In this document: positions 1 through 6,044 of the stretch, piece after piece
Numbering within the stretch: the first letter of the stretch is position 1
Layout: each line of letters starts with the position of its first letter
NCBI GenBank assembly: GCA_025351205.1
Contig: JANXWI010000091.1
Span: 1 to 7,624, forward strand
Source of the DNA: Deinococcus sp.
GTDB taxonomy: Bacteria; Deinococcota; Deinococci; Deinococcales; Deinococcaceae
DNA length: 7,624 nt
Reading direction: 5' to 3'
Notes under the pieces: model-generated
The model's database searches: none
What the model was told of the DNA's origin: nothing
Seen by the model: the letters and a program-made list of their open reading frames with translations, nothing else
Made by a program: the position numbers and the translations under genes

Positions 1-856
1 CCCGCACAGCGTTCAGCAGCAGCAGGGCGGCGGCGCTGGGCACGCTGCGGCCCGGCAGCCAGCGCGAGGCCAGGCCGTGCGTGACTCCCTCGCGCATGAG
101 GGCCGCGTACTCGCCGTGTACGTCGAGGGTCCAGCCCAGCGTGCGTTCCAGCTCCGTGACCTCGGCGCTGCGGAGGTGAAAAAAGGCCTCCTCGTCCTGG
201 GCACGTGTCAGGGCCGGGCCGCACAGCAGGGTGCGGGCGGCACGCTGGGCGGGCGTTACGGGCAACGGGGTCGGTTCGCTGATCAGGTAGGGCGCGGCGG
301 GCGTGAACTCCAGCAGTGCCCCGCCACCCTGAATCTCCCCGCCCTGAAAGTCGCTGCTCTCCCAGCGTCCGGCGTCCTCGTCGAGGATGCGCAGCGCCCC
401 GACCTCGGTCAGACTGCGCACCGCCTGAAGCAGGGCGCGGCGGGTGTTCAGCACGCTGAAATCGAGGTCTGCGGCCCCCGGGTTGGCCGCGATGGCCGAC
501 GCCAGTTCTGAGAGGCTGAACTGCCGGACCTCGCCCAGCCGCACGCCCAGGTACTCGTGATACCACAGGACCCAGGCCACCAGCGCGGCGGCGCGGGCAC
601 TCTTCAGACCGTCCCAGGCGCGTCCGCCCTCGGGGTGGGGCGGGGGCAGCACCAGCCGCAGCACGCCGGGGCCGATCTGTACGCTCAGCGCGGCGGTACG
701 GGCATACAGGGCACGCAACTCGCTGCGCCAGGCGTAGGTTTCGCGGAAGGCCTCCATCCCGCCCGTGAGCAGCGGCGACTGGAGCAGCGTGCGGGCCGCC
801 TGGGTGAGCGCTGCCGGAACGGACAGGCCCGAATCTGGAGAACTGTTCAGCGTCAC
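1..856 (-). CDS. jetB: DUF2398/TIGR02678-like protein, probable Wadjet type II JetB (partial, C-terminus off the left edge)
   Basis: The minus frame is open from a GTG at 856 to base 1, giving 285 codons with no stop. The start is supported by its GTGA overlap with the jetA stop and by a GGAG 5 bases upstream. Residues about 16-31 (AARTLLQSPLLTGG) resemble the N-terminal block of the DUF2398/TIGR02678 family. A segment near residues 85-110 (ALVAWVLWYHEYLG) and a later one reading RRALLQAVRSLTEVGALRI look like its helical and winged-helix parts. In Wadjet complexes JetB is the KITE-type subunit that works with the JetA kleisin and the JetC SMC ATPase on DNA in the cytoplasm. Family members are, as I recall, roughly 380-420 residues, so about 100 residues should lie outside the window. 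Sequence similarity is weak. The call rests mainly on position directly after jetA, and the name follows from family knowledge. Confidence 0.68.
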   Translation of the reverse strand, partial: MTLNSSPDSGLSVPAALTQAARTLLQSPLLTGGMEAFRETYAWRSELRALYARTAALSVQIGPGVLRLVLPPPHPEGGRAWDGLKSARAAALVAWVLWYHEYLGVRLGEVRQFSLSELASAIAANPGAADLDFSVLNTRRALLQAVRSLTEVGALRILDEDAGRWESSDFQGGEIQGGGALLEFTPAAPYLISEPTPLPVTPAQRAARTLLCGPALTRAQDEEAFFHLRSAEVTELERTLGWTLDVHGEYAALMREGVTHGLASRWLPGRSVPSAAALLLLNAVR

Positions 857-2499
857 GCTGGCTCCAGGTGTTCATCCGGCAAGTGTCCATCTGGCAACTG
901 TTCATCCGGCAAGTGTCCATCTGGCAACTGTCCATCTGGCAACTGTCCATCTGACAAGTGTCCATCTGGCAACTGTCCATCCAGACCCTCTGCCGTGTCT
1001 ATAAGCTGAACGGTATCTAAAAGCCGTACCATTGCGCCCCGTTCGATCCACAGCGTCCCGTCTGGCACGCTCAGCAGGGCGGGCGTGTCGTTCAGGGTCA
1101 CGCGCACCTGCCGGCCCTGTGGTCCGGCAGTGACGCCGCCCGGCCCATCCGTCCTGTCATGCCCGGTGTCGTGCCCGAATCCGGCGTTCAGCCCGGCTGA
1201 CAGCCACTCCAGCACGTCGGGCAACATCTGGCCGTCTGGCAGGTCCAGTTCGGTCAGGTCGAGCTGGCCGTCTTTGAACAGCGCCAGAAGTGCTTTCTGC
1301 CTCTCACGCTCGGCACGCAGGGCGTCACGGGCGGCCCGCTTCGCCTCGCGGCTGGTCTCGCCCACGTCGGCGCTGTGGCGCTGGACGACCTTGCCGCGCG
1401 CCACGGCGCTCAGCAGCACCTGTTCGCTGGCCTCGGCCCAGGCACTCTGGACCGGCTCGCCCGTACTGCCGCCGGGCGCGTGCAGCGGCGCACTCAGGCC
1501 CAGTCTGACGGCCAGCAACTCGCGGGCAGAGGAGGCGTCTGGCTGCTCGCCCAGCCGTGACGCCAGGGCGGCCAGCTCTCCGGCGCGGCCCAGCCCCAGC
1601 TCACGGTTGCGGTGCACGGCGTCCACGAAGGCCAGCACCCGTGTCACCGCGCCGCGCAGGGCTGTAACCCCGTATTCCAGCCCGTCGCCATGTTCGGCGC
1701 TGCGCGAAAACCAGCCGCGCAGGGCCTGCCATTCGCGCCGGGTCACGCGCCCCGCCTGCTCTGCGTCCATGACCGCCGCGCCGCGTGTCAGGCGACCCGA
1801 ACGCACCTGAATGAGAATGCCCAGCAGCCGCGCTTCCTGCTCCGGGGGCAGAGCCAGCAGACCGTCTCTCAGGCGACGGCCCGGCCCGGCCATCTCACCC
1901 GCCAGCCTCTCGATGTACGAGCGCAGCGCCTCCTTAAACTCCAGAAAATCGTCCAGGGCTTCCAGGCTCAGTCTGCGTTCCAGATTCAGCGCCAGGGCGC
2001 GCACGTCGCCAGAGAGGGCCAGGAAATTCCGCTGGAGGCTCCCCCAGGCAGCTTCCAGCTGATCTGAAATTTCGCCAGCCGCGCCGAGCAGCTCTGTCAG
2101 CCGTGTCCACTGCGCCTCCATGCCGCTCACGATGCCCGCGCCCACGGCCACGCTCTCCTCGGCAGCGTCCAGACCCGCCTCCAGAAAGCCCTCGATGGCC
2201 AGCCCACGCGGACTGGCGTAGTACAGGTCGCGCCGCCGGGCGTACTCAGCCAGCGACCCCACCCGGCGGGTGTCGCGTCTGCGGCCCAGGTTGCCCCAGG
2301 TCACCAGCTGGTCGAGGTCGAGCAGCAGGGCTTCGGGCAACATGGCCGCGCCCAGTTCGCGTGCGCCGGCCAGCACCTCCTCAGGCGGCAGGGTGTGCTG
2401 CTGGCCCAGGTGAGCCTCGTAGAACAGCCGCATCAGCGTGCGGTAGGTCGCCGCCGAGGGCGCGGTCAGGTAGGTGAATTCACGCAGCGCGGGCAACAT
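853..2499 (-). CDS. jetA: DUF2397/TIGR02677 family protein, probable Wadjet type II JetA with a repeat tail
   Basis: This 548-residue protein matches the DUF2397 (TIGR02677) pattern. Near the N-terminus are FTYLTAPSAATYRTLMRLFYE, then LLLDLDQLVTWGNL, then SLAEYARRRDLYYASPRGLA, which reads as a winged-helix domain. A long helical middle follows (about residues 120-300), then a charged helix rich in Arg, Lys and Glu (about 375-410). Family knowledge: DUF2397 heads the four-gene TIGR02677-02680 neighbourhood. I recall this as Wadjet type II, where JetA is the kleisin-like subunit bridging the SMC heads in a complex that cleaves plasmid DNA. Odd feature: after about residue 500 the protein ends in seven or eight DGQLP/DGHLP pentapeptides, acidic and probably unstructured, encoded by a 15-bp tandem repeat. 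The usual length is about 480-500 residues, so the tail looks like an addition. The stop overlaps the jetB GTG start. No clear SD precedes the ATG; a TACTGT lies 7 bases upstream, suggesting a leaderless start. Confidence 0.82.
   Translation of the reverse strand: MLPALREFTYLTAPSAATYRTLMRLFYEAHLGQQHTLPPEEVLAGARELGAAMLPEALLLDLDQLVTWGNLGRRRDTRRVGSLAEYARRRDLYYASPRGLAIEGFLEAGLDAAEESVAVGAGIVSGMEAQWTRLTELLGAAGEISDQLEAAWGSLQRNFLALSGDVRALALNLERRLSLEALDDFLEFKEALRSYIERLAGEMAGPGRRLRDGLLALPPEQEARLLGILIQVRSGRLTRGAAVMDAEQAGRVTRREWQALRGWFSRSAEHGDGLEYGVTALRGAVTRVLAFVDAVHRNRELGLGRAGELAALASRLGEQPDASSARELLAVRLGLSAPLHAPGGSTGEPVQSAWAEASEQVLLSAVARGKVVQRHSADVGETSREAKRAARDALRAERERQKALLALFKDGQLDLTELDLPDGQMLPDVLEWLSAGLNAGFGHDTGHDRTDGPGGVTAGPQGRQVRVTLNDTPALLSVPDGTLWIERGAMVRLLDTVQLIDTAEGLDGQLPDGHLSDGQLPDGQLPDGHLPDEQLPDGHLPDEHLEPA
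862..865 (-). promoter_or_regulatory. Ribosome binding site of jetB
   Basis: GGAG on the minus strand lies 5 bases before the GTG at 856, inside the last codons of jetA. With the 4-base GTGA overlap it supports the GTG start and suggests coupled translation of jetA and jetB. Confidence 0.6.
876..980. repeat. 15-bp tandem repeat (7 units) inside the jetA 3' end
   Basis: Seven consecutive 15-bp units run from 876 to 980, with plus-strand form ctggcaactgtccat or variants (ccggcaagtgtccat, ctgacaagtgtccat, ctggcaactgttcat). A degenerate eighth unit sits at 861-875. Read on the minus strand in the jetA frame, each unit gives Asp-Gly-(Gln/His)-Leu-Pro, with Gly to Glu and Pro to Ser variants. The 15-bp period keeps the frame, so copy-number change would alter tail length without a frameshift. 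Two main unit types (aactg and aagtg) partly alternate, which fits expansion by duplication of larger blocks. Confidence 0.93.
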
Positions 2500-2506
2500 T
2501 TACACA

Positions 2507-2512
2507 ACAGTA
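2507..2512 (-). promoter_or_regulatory. Candidate -10 element of jetA (leaderless)
   Basis: On the minus strand TACTGT ends 7 bases before the ATG at 2499, the spacing expected if transcription starts at or next to the start codon. An overlapping CATACT (2509-2514) is an alternative. No convincing -35 box is visible; a TGCCCT about 17 bases upstream of CATACT is a weak match. No purine-rich SD separates it from the ATG, which fits a leaderless mRNA. Confidence 0.35.
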
Positions 2513-2657
2513 TGACTTCCAGGCGCAGAGCAGGGCACGCAGGGCACTCTTTTGTGTCTTTCAAGCCAGCTTCCCACTGCCACCACTGCCAGCGCGCGAG
2601 AACCCCTGTGCCCGCTACGGCGGCACCTGGAAGGCCGACAAGGGGCGCGGCGGCTCA

Positions 2658-2690
2658 GGGTGAATCACGGTCAATCGGGGTGAGGCGCGG
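2658..2690. repeat. Pair of 13-bp direct repeats, GGGTGAnnCnCGG, 20 bp apart
   Basis: GGGTGAATCACGG at 2658-2670 and GGGTGAGGCGCGG at 2678-2690 match at 10 of 13 positions. They are offset by 20 bp, about two helical turns, so both copies face the same side of the DNA. They end about 15 bp before the expected -35 region of the ABC gene. This layout is typical of a dimeric activator site, but no regulator is known here and chance similarity in GC-rich DNA is possible. Confidence 0.35.
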
Positions 2691-2706
2691 CGTAACATCG
2701 GCCCCC

Positions 2707-2719
2707 TTCAGGGCCTGAA
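2707..2719. promoter_or_regulatory. Palindrome TTCAGGGCCTGAA, possible operator of the ABC exporter gene
   Basis: The two 6-bp arms TTCAGG and CCTGAA are perfectly complementary around one central base. The element covers the expected -35 hexamer (about 2705-2710) and the start of the spacer before the TAGCCT at 2728. A protein bound here would block RNA polymerase. The site is seen directly; its use as an operator is inference. Confidence 0.35.
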
Positions 2720-2727
2720 CACCGCGC

Positions 2728-2733
2728 TAGCCT
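2728..2733 (+). promoter_or_regulatory. Candidate -10 element of the ABC exporter gene (leaderless)
   Basis: TAGCCT is followed by exactly 6 bases (gcactg) and then the ATG at 2740. This TAnnnT-N6-ATG pattern is common in leaderless genes of Deinococcus. There is no SD between hexamer and ATG. The -35 position (about 2705-2710, ccttca) is a poor match to consensus. Confidence 0.45.
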
Positions 2734-2739
2734 GCACTG

Positions 2740-4542
<1,803 letters not shown>

Positions 4543-4604
4543 GGAATGAAGAGCCGTTCAGGCGCTGTTCCGGTCAGGAGCGCGAGCGCCCACGCCACCC
4601 TTCT

Positions 4605-4621
4605 CCTCCGAGGAAGGAGGT
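4605..4621 (+). promoter_or_regulatory. Perfect Shine-Dalgarno AAGGAGGT with an upstream complementary CCTCC
   Basis: AAGGAGGT at 4614-4621 is complementary to the 16S rRNA 3' end over its full length. It stands 9 bases before the ATG at 4631. CCTCC at 4605-4609 can pair with GGAGG at 4616-4620 across a 6-base loop, hiding the SD. An alternative pairing (CCTT/CCT with AGG/AAGG) overlaps it. The fold is a prediction by eye. Confidence 0.4.
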
Positions 4622-4630
4622 CCGAAGAGA

Positions 4631-4699
4631 ATGAACAAAACATGGGCCATTTATGAGTCTCAGACTTTTCAGATCAGACCTGCCTGCCCGCCCGCCTGA
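4631..4699 (+). CDS. Possible 22-residue small ORF with a strong ribosome binding site
   Basis: ATG at 4631 opens a 22-codon frame ending in TGA at 4697-4699. The peptide starts MNKTWAIYESQ and ends RPACPPA. It has no membrane segment and I recognise no family. The case for translation is the perfect AAGGAGGT placed before it, the strongest SD in the window. Against it are its length, the ordinary codon choices near its end and possible chance. It stops 42 bases before the next gene, so it could be a leader peptide, but it shows no run of regulatory codons. Confidence 0.3.
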   Translation: MNKTWAIYESQTFQIRPACPPA

Positions 4700-4726
4700 C
4701 TTACGGTCTGCTCCAGCCCGGCAGCG

Positions 4727-4732
4727 TACTGT
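4727..4732 (+). promoter_or_regulatory. Candidate -10 element of the small membrane protein gene
   Basis: TACTGT lies 9 bases before the ATG at 4742, the same hexamer as in front of jetA. Transcription would begin within about three bases of the start codon. No SD is present between them. No good -35 box is visible at 16-18 bp spacing. Confidence 0.35.
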
Positions 4733-4741
4733 GAACACGAC

Positions 4742-5173
4742 ATGTCCAGGTCCGAATCCAGTTTTGGCACGGCCCCCAGCTACAGCACCCGCACCACGCT
4801 CTCGCTGGCGCTGCTGACCATTGCCGCGTCGCTGCTGCACGGCGCGCTCGGGGCGGTGGACTATCCGGCCAGCTGGCCTGCCGGGGTGGCCTACATCCTG
4901 CTCTCGGGCCTGATGCTGGTGTTCGGCATCCTGCTGCTGATCCGTTACGCCGAGGCCCACGACGCCATGAGCGACCCCCTGCCGCGCACGCCGATGTACG
5001 CCACCCGCCACGAGCGCATGAACCACCTGGCCGGGCTGGGGCTGCACCTGATCGCCTCGGCGGTGGCGCTGGCATGGGCCGTGACCCGGCACGCCCCGCT
5101 GGCCCACGCCATAGCCATTGCCGTCAGCCTGTACGCCGCGTGGCTGGTGCAGCGCAGCCGTCCCAGAGACTGA
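4742..5173 (+). CDS. Small integral membrane protein of unknown function (four predicted helices)
   Basis: I do not recognise a named family for this 143-residue protein. After a polar Ser/Thr-rich N-terminus come four hydrophobic stretches, at about residues 20-39, 47-67, 96-114 and 119-136. They are joined by a short PASW turn, a polar loop (69-95, rich in Arg, His, Asp and Pro) and a short His-Pro turn. The C-terminus is basic (QRSRPR), suggesting it faces the cytoplasm. Histidines are frequent and lie in or beside the helices (33, 73, 90, 95, 102, 117, 122), but no known metal or haem motif can be claimed. GC content and third-position bias match a real gene. The start is the first ATG after the TACTGT element. 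The gaps on both sides suggest its own transcription. Confidence 0.75.
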   Translation: MSRSESSFGTAPSYSTRTTLSLALLTIAASLLHGALGAVDYPASWPAGVAYILLSGLMLVFGILLLIRYAEAHDAMSDPLPRTPMYATRHERMNHLAGLGLHLIASAVALAWAVTRHAPLAHAIAIAVSLYAAWLVQRSRPRD

Positions 5174-5178
5174 CCCGG

Positions 5179-5237
5179 GACTGGGCTGTGACTGGGCTGT
5201 GACTGGACTGGGCTGTGACTGGGCAATGACTGTTCTG
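5179..5237. repeat. 11-bp tandem repeat gactgggctgt
   Basis: Exact units lie at 5179-5189, 5190-5200 and 5206-5216, with a 5-base partial unit (gactg) at 5201-5205. Decayed units follow at 5217-5227 (gactgggcaat) and 5228-5237 (gactgttctg). The array begins 5 bases after the stop of the membrane protein gene. It contains no coding frame of note. With 11-bp spacing the units fall nearly on one face of the helix, so protein binding is conceivable, but simple slippage would also explain it. Confidence 0.85.
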
Positions 5238-5269
5238 CCCACCCACATGAGGGCGTGAGCGGCAGCAAC

Positions 5270-5300
5270 GCCGGGCATTCACTTTCTGCACACGCCCGGC
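5270..5300. repeat. 7-bp inverted repeat GCCGGGC/GCCCGGC upstream of the cupin gene
   Basis: GCCGGGC at 5270-5276 and GCCCGGC at 5294-5300 are perfectly complementary across a 17-base loop. The right arm ends 14 bases before the candidate -10 of the cupin gene. It could be an operator or a hairpin. There is no T-run after it, so an intrinsic terminator is unlikely. Confidence 0.4.
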
Positions 5301-5314
5301 CCACAACCGTGCCC

Positions 5315-5320
5315 CAGCAT
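5315..5320 (+). promoter_or_regulatory. Weak candidate -10 element of the cupin gene
   Basis: CAGCAT is followed by 6 bases and the ATG at 5327, the same geometry as the other leaderless candidates, but it matches TATAAT at only three positions. The AAAGG directly before the ATG is too close (one base) to act as a normal SD. Confidence 0.22.
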
Positions 5321-5326
5321 AAAGGC

Positions 5327-5617
5327 ATGAGCAAAACCAATCCCAATTCGGACGGCAAGACGCTGGCCCACGGCGAACAGGTCGCGCTGCGCCTGTGGTC
5401 GGGCGAGGTTCCCGGTACCCGCAAGGACGTGCATGCCAGCCCTTACGAGGTGGTGGGCTACGTGCTCCAGGGCCGCGCCGAGGTCACGGTGGGCGGTGAA
5501 ACCCATGAGGTGCATGTGGGCGACACCTACCTCATTCCGAAGGACACCCTGCACACCTACAGCTTTCTGGAAACCTTCAGCGCCGTGGAAGCGGTCAGCC
5601 CGCCGCCAGAACGCTGA
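5327..5617 (+). CDS. Small single-domain cupin protein
   Basis: This 96-residue protein is a bare cupin beta-barrel. Cupin motif 1 is D34-x-H36-x4-E41 followed by VVGYVLQGRAEVTVGG. Motif 2 is G65-D-T-Y-L-I-P71-x-D73-x-x-H76. The likely metal ligands are His36, Glu41 and His76; the first His of the usual HxH pair is replaced by Asp34. Small cupins of this kind are cytoplasmic and include enzymes, sugar or ligand binders and metal-dependent sensors; the specific role cannot be told. I chose ATG 5327 rather than the in-frame GTG at 5255. The 24 extra residues would be low-complexity and unlike cupins, and 96 residues is the usual size. No neighbour indicates a pathway. Confidence 0.85.
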   Translation: MSKTNPNSDGKTLAHGEQVALRLWSGEVPGTRKDVHASPYEVVGYVLQGRAEVTVGGETHEVHVGDTYLIPKDTLHTYSFLETFSAVEAVSPPPER

Positions 5618-5650
5618 CCCGGCCCAGTTGACGTTGGTTTTCGAGCAGAT

Positions 5651-5680
5651 GCTGGCTTCTCCGAGAAATTAGAAGCTGGT
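5651..5680. repeat. Hairpin downstream of the cupin gene
   Basis: GCTTCT at 5655-5660 pairs perfectly with AGAAGC at 5671-5676 across a 10-base loop. The stem extends to 10 bp if G-U pairs are allowed (5651-5660 with 5671-5680). A competing small palindrome TTCTC-c-GAGAA sits at 5657-5667. It starts 33 bases after the cupin stop codon. No U-run follows directly, so it may protect a 3' end or aid termination rather than be a classic intrinsic terminator. Confidence 0.4.
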
Positions 5681-5808
5681 AAGCTTTCATGTAAAAGATT
5701 TGATGCAACTCAATACAATGTGGCTGCTTCTTTGCGTCCTGCCTCCTGTCATAAAGAGAGCAGCTCTGTCGATGGTGGTTGCTCGTTTTTGAGCTGAACA
5801 GCACATCT

Positions 5809-5857
5809 GGGCACGCCTGCCCTGGCTTTTAAAAGCGCCTGGCACGCGCAGGCTTTT
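5809..5857 (+). terminator. Possible intrinsic terminator cluster
   Basis: Two short hairpins are each followed by a T-run. The first is GGGCA-cgcc-TGCCC (5809-5822), followed by tggctttt. The second is GCCTG (5837-5841) with CAGGC (5849-5853), followed by TTTT at 5854-5857. Between them is a perfect 12-bp palindrome, GCTTTTAAAAGC (5825-5836). Stems of only 5 bp make each weak. They lie about 190 bases after the cupin stop, rather far for its terminator. Confidence 0.28.
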
Positions 5858-5910
5858 CGGCCCGCAGCCGGAGCAGCCTGCGTCCGCGCCTCTGGAACCT
5901 CTGCGGGCCG
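5858..5910. repeat. Perfect 10-bp inverted repeat CGGCCCGCAG/CTGCGGGCCG before the ligase gene
   Basis: The left arm (5858-5867) and right arm (5901-5910) are perfectly complementary, separated by 33 bases. The right arm ends one base before the candidate -10 TACACT (5912-5917), so the pair brackets the place where a -35 box would be. It could be a two-site operator or a cruciform or hairpin. Its function is not shown by the sequence. Confidence 0.5.
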
Positions 5911-5911
5911 C

Positions 5912-5917
5912 TACACT
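5912..5917 (+). promoter_or_regulatory. Candidate -10 element of the acyl-CoA synthetase gene
   Basis: TACACT fits the TAnnnT pattern and would give a leader of about 120 bases before the ATG at 6045. The -35 position about 17 bases upstream (cctctg) is poor. A stronger-looking TACAAT at 5714-5719 is further away and also lacks a -35 box. Confidence 0.25.
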
Positions 5918-6035
5918 GAGGGCGCACGTCACGTCTATTTCTTCCAGCAGACCATACGGTGCAGCTCTGTGTTTGGCCCGGTCCCGCCACCGATACGGCT
6001 GGGTTCATGCCTGGGCAACAGTCGCGCTTCCAGAC

Positions 6036-6039
6036 GAGG
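6036..6039 (+). promoter_or_regulatory. Ribosome binding site of the acyl-CoA synthetase gene
   Basis: GAGG stands 5 bases before the ATG at 6045. It decides the start, because the next in-frame ATG is about 80 codons further on and inside the conserved domain. Confidence 0.55.
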
Positions 6040-6044
6040 TTCAT

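Larger units (their letters stand above)
2500..2739. other. Divergent intergenic region between jetA and the ABC exporter
   Basis: This 240-bp region separates two divergently transcribed genes. I see no credible gene in it. It holds a -10-like hexamer at each end, a pair of 13-bp direct repeats (2658-2690) and a 13-bp palindrome (2707-2719). The only frames crossing it lack start signals and protein-like composition. It could serve both genes, although the direct repeat and palindrome lie much nearer the ABC gene. Confidence 0.6.
4543..4741. other. Spacer between the ABC exporter and the small membrane protein
   Basis: The first part holds GC-rich inverted repeats (GGCGCT at 4561-4566 with AGCGCC at 4585-4590) but no T-run, so it is not a clear intrinsic terminator. 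A strong SD-like AAGGAGGT and a 22-codon ORF follow. The last 40 bases carry the promoter-like TACTGT of the next gene. The stretch at 4630-4680 is richer in A/T than its surroundings. Confidence 0.5.
5618..6044. other. 427-bp non-coding region, AT-rich in its first half
   Basis: No convincing gene is present. Bases from about 5635 to 5800 are clearly richer in A/T than anything else in the window and hold several short hairpins. The second half (5800-5930) is GC-rich with a weak terminator candidate and a 10-bp inverted repeat. The last 120 bases would be the leader of the ligase mRNA if the TACACT at 5912 is its -10. I recognise no insertion-sequence end, tRNA or known RNA in it. Confidence 0.55.

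Noticed and set aside
876..980. CRISPR array
   Set aside because: The 15-bp units are directly adjacent with no spacers and encode an in-frame pentapeptide of jetA.
557..1009. Plus-strand reading frame with a Cys-rich CPSGN/CPSGK repeat that looks like a repeat protein
   Set aside because: It is the antisense reading of the jetA/jetB coding region. The repeat comes from the 15-bp array that is in frame in jetA, and the minus-strand frames carry the family matches and the GTGA coupling.
4561..4590. Intrinsic terminator after the ABC exporter gene
   Set aside because: The GGCGCT/AGCGCC inverted repeat has an 18-base loop and no following T-run, so it does not meet the usual form.
5255..5326. 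Upstream GTG start for the cupin gene
   Set aside because: The added 24 residues are not cupin-like and would include the hairpin and promoter-like bases; the ATG at 5327 gives the normal family length.
5745..5755. Possible Deinococcus radiation/desiccation response motif half-site (gtcataa)
   Set aside because: Only one half resembles the 17-bp palindrome I recall (TTATGTCATTGACATAA), and no matching left half is present.
5718..5792. 24-codon hydrophobic ORF beginning MWLLLCVLPP
   Set aside because: It could be a small membrane peptide, but no SD precedes it and its ATG overlaps the TACAAT hexamer; nothing beyond the open frame supports it.
5595..5804. 69-codon minus-strand ORF across the AT-rich island
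   Set aside because: No SD, no recognisable motif, and it runs into the 3' end of the cupin gene; composition looks like translated non-coding DNA.
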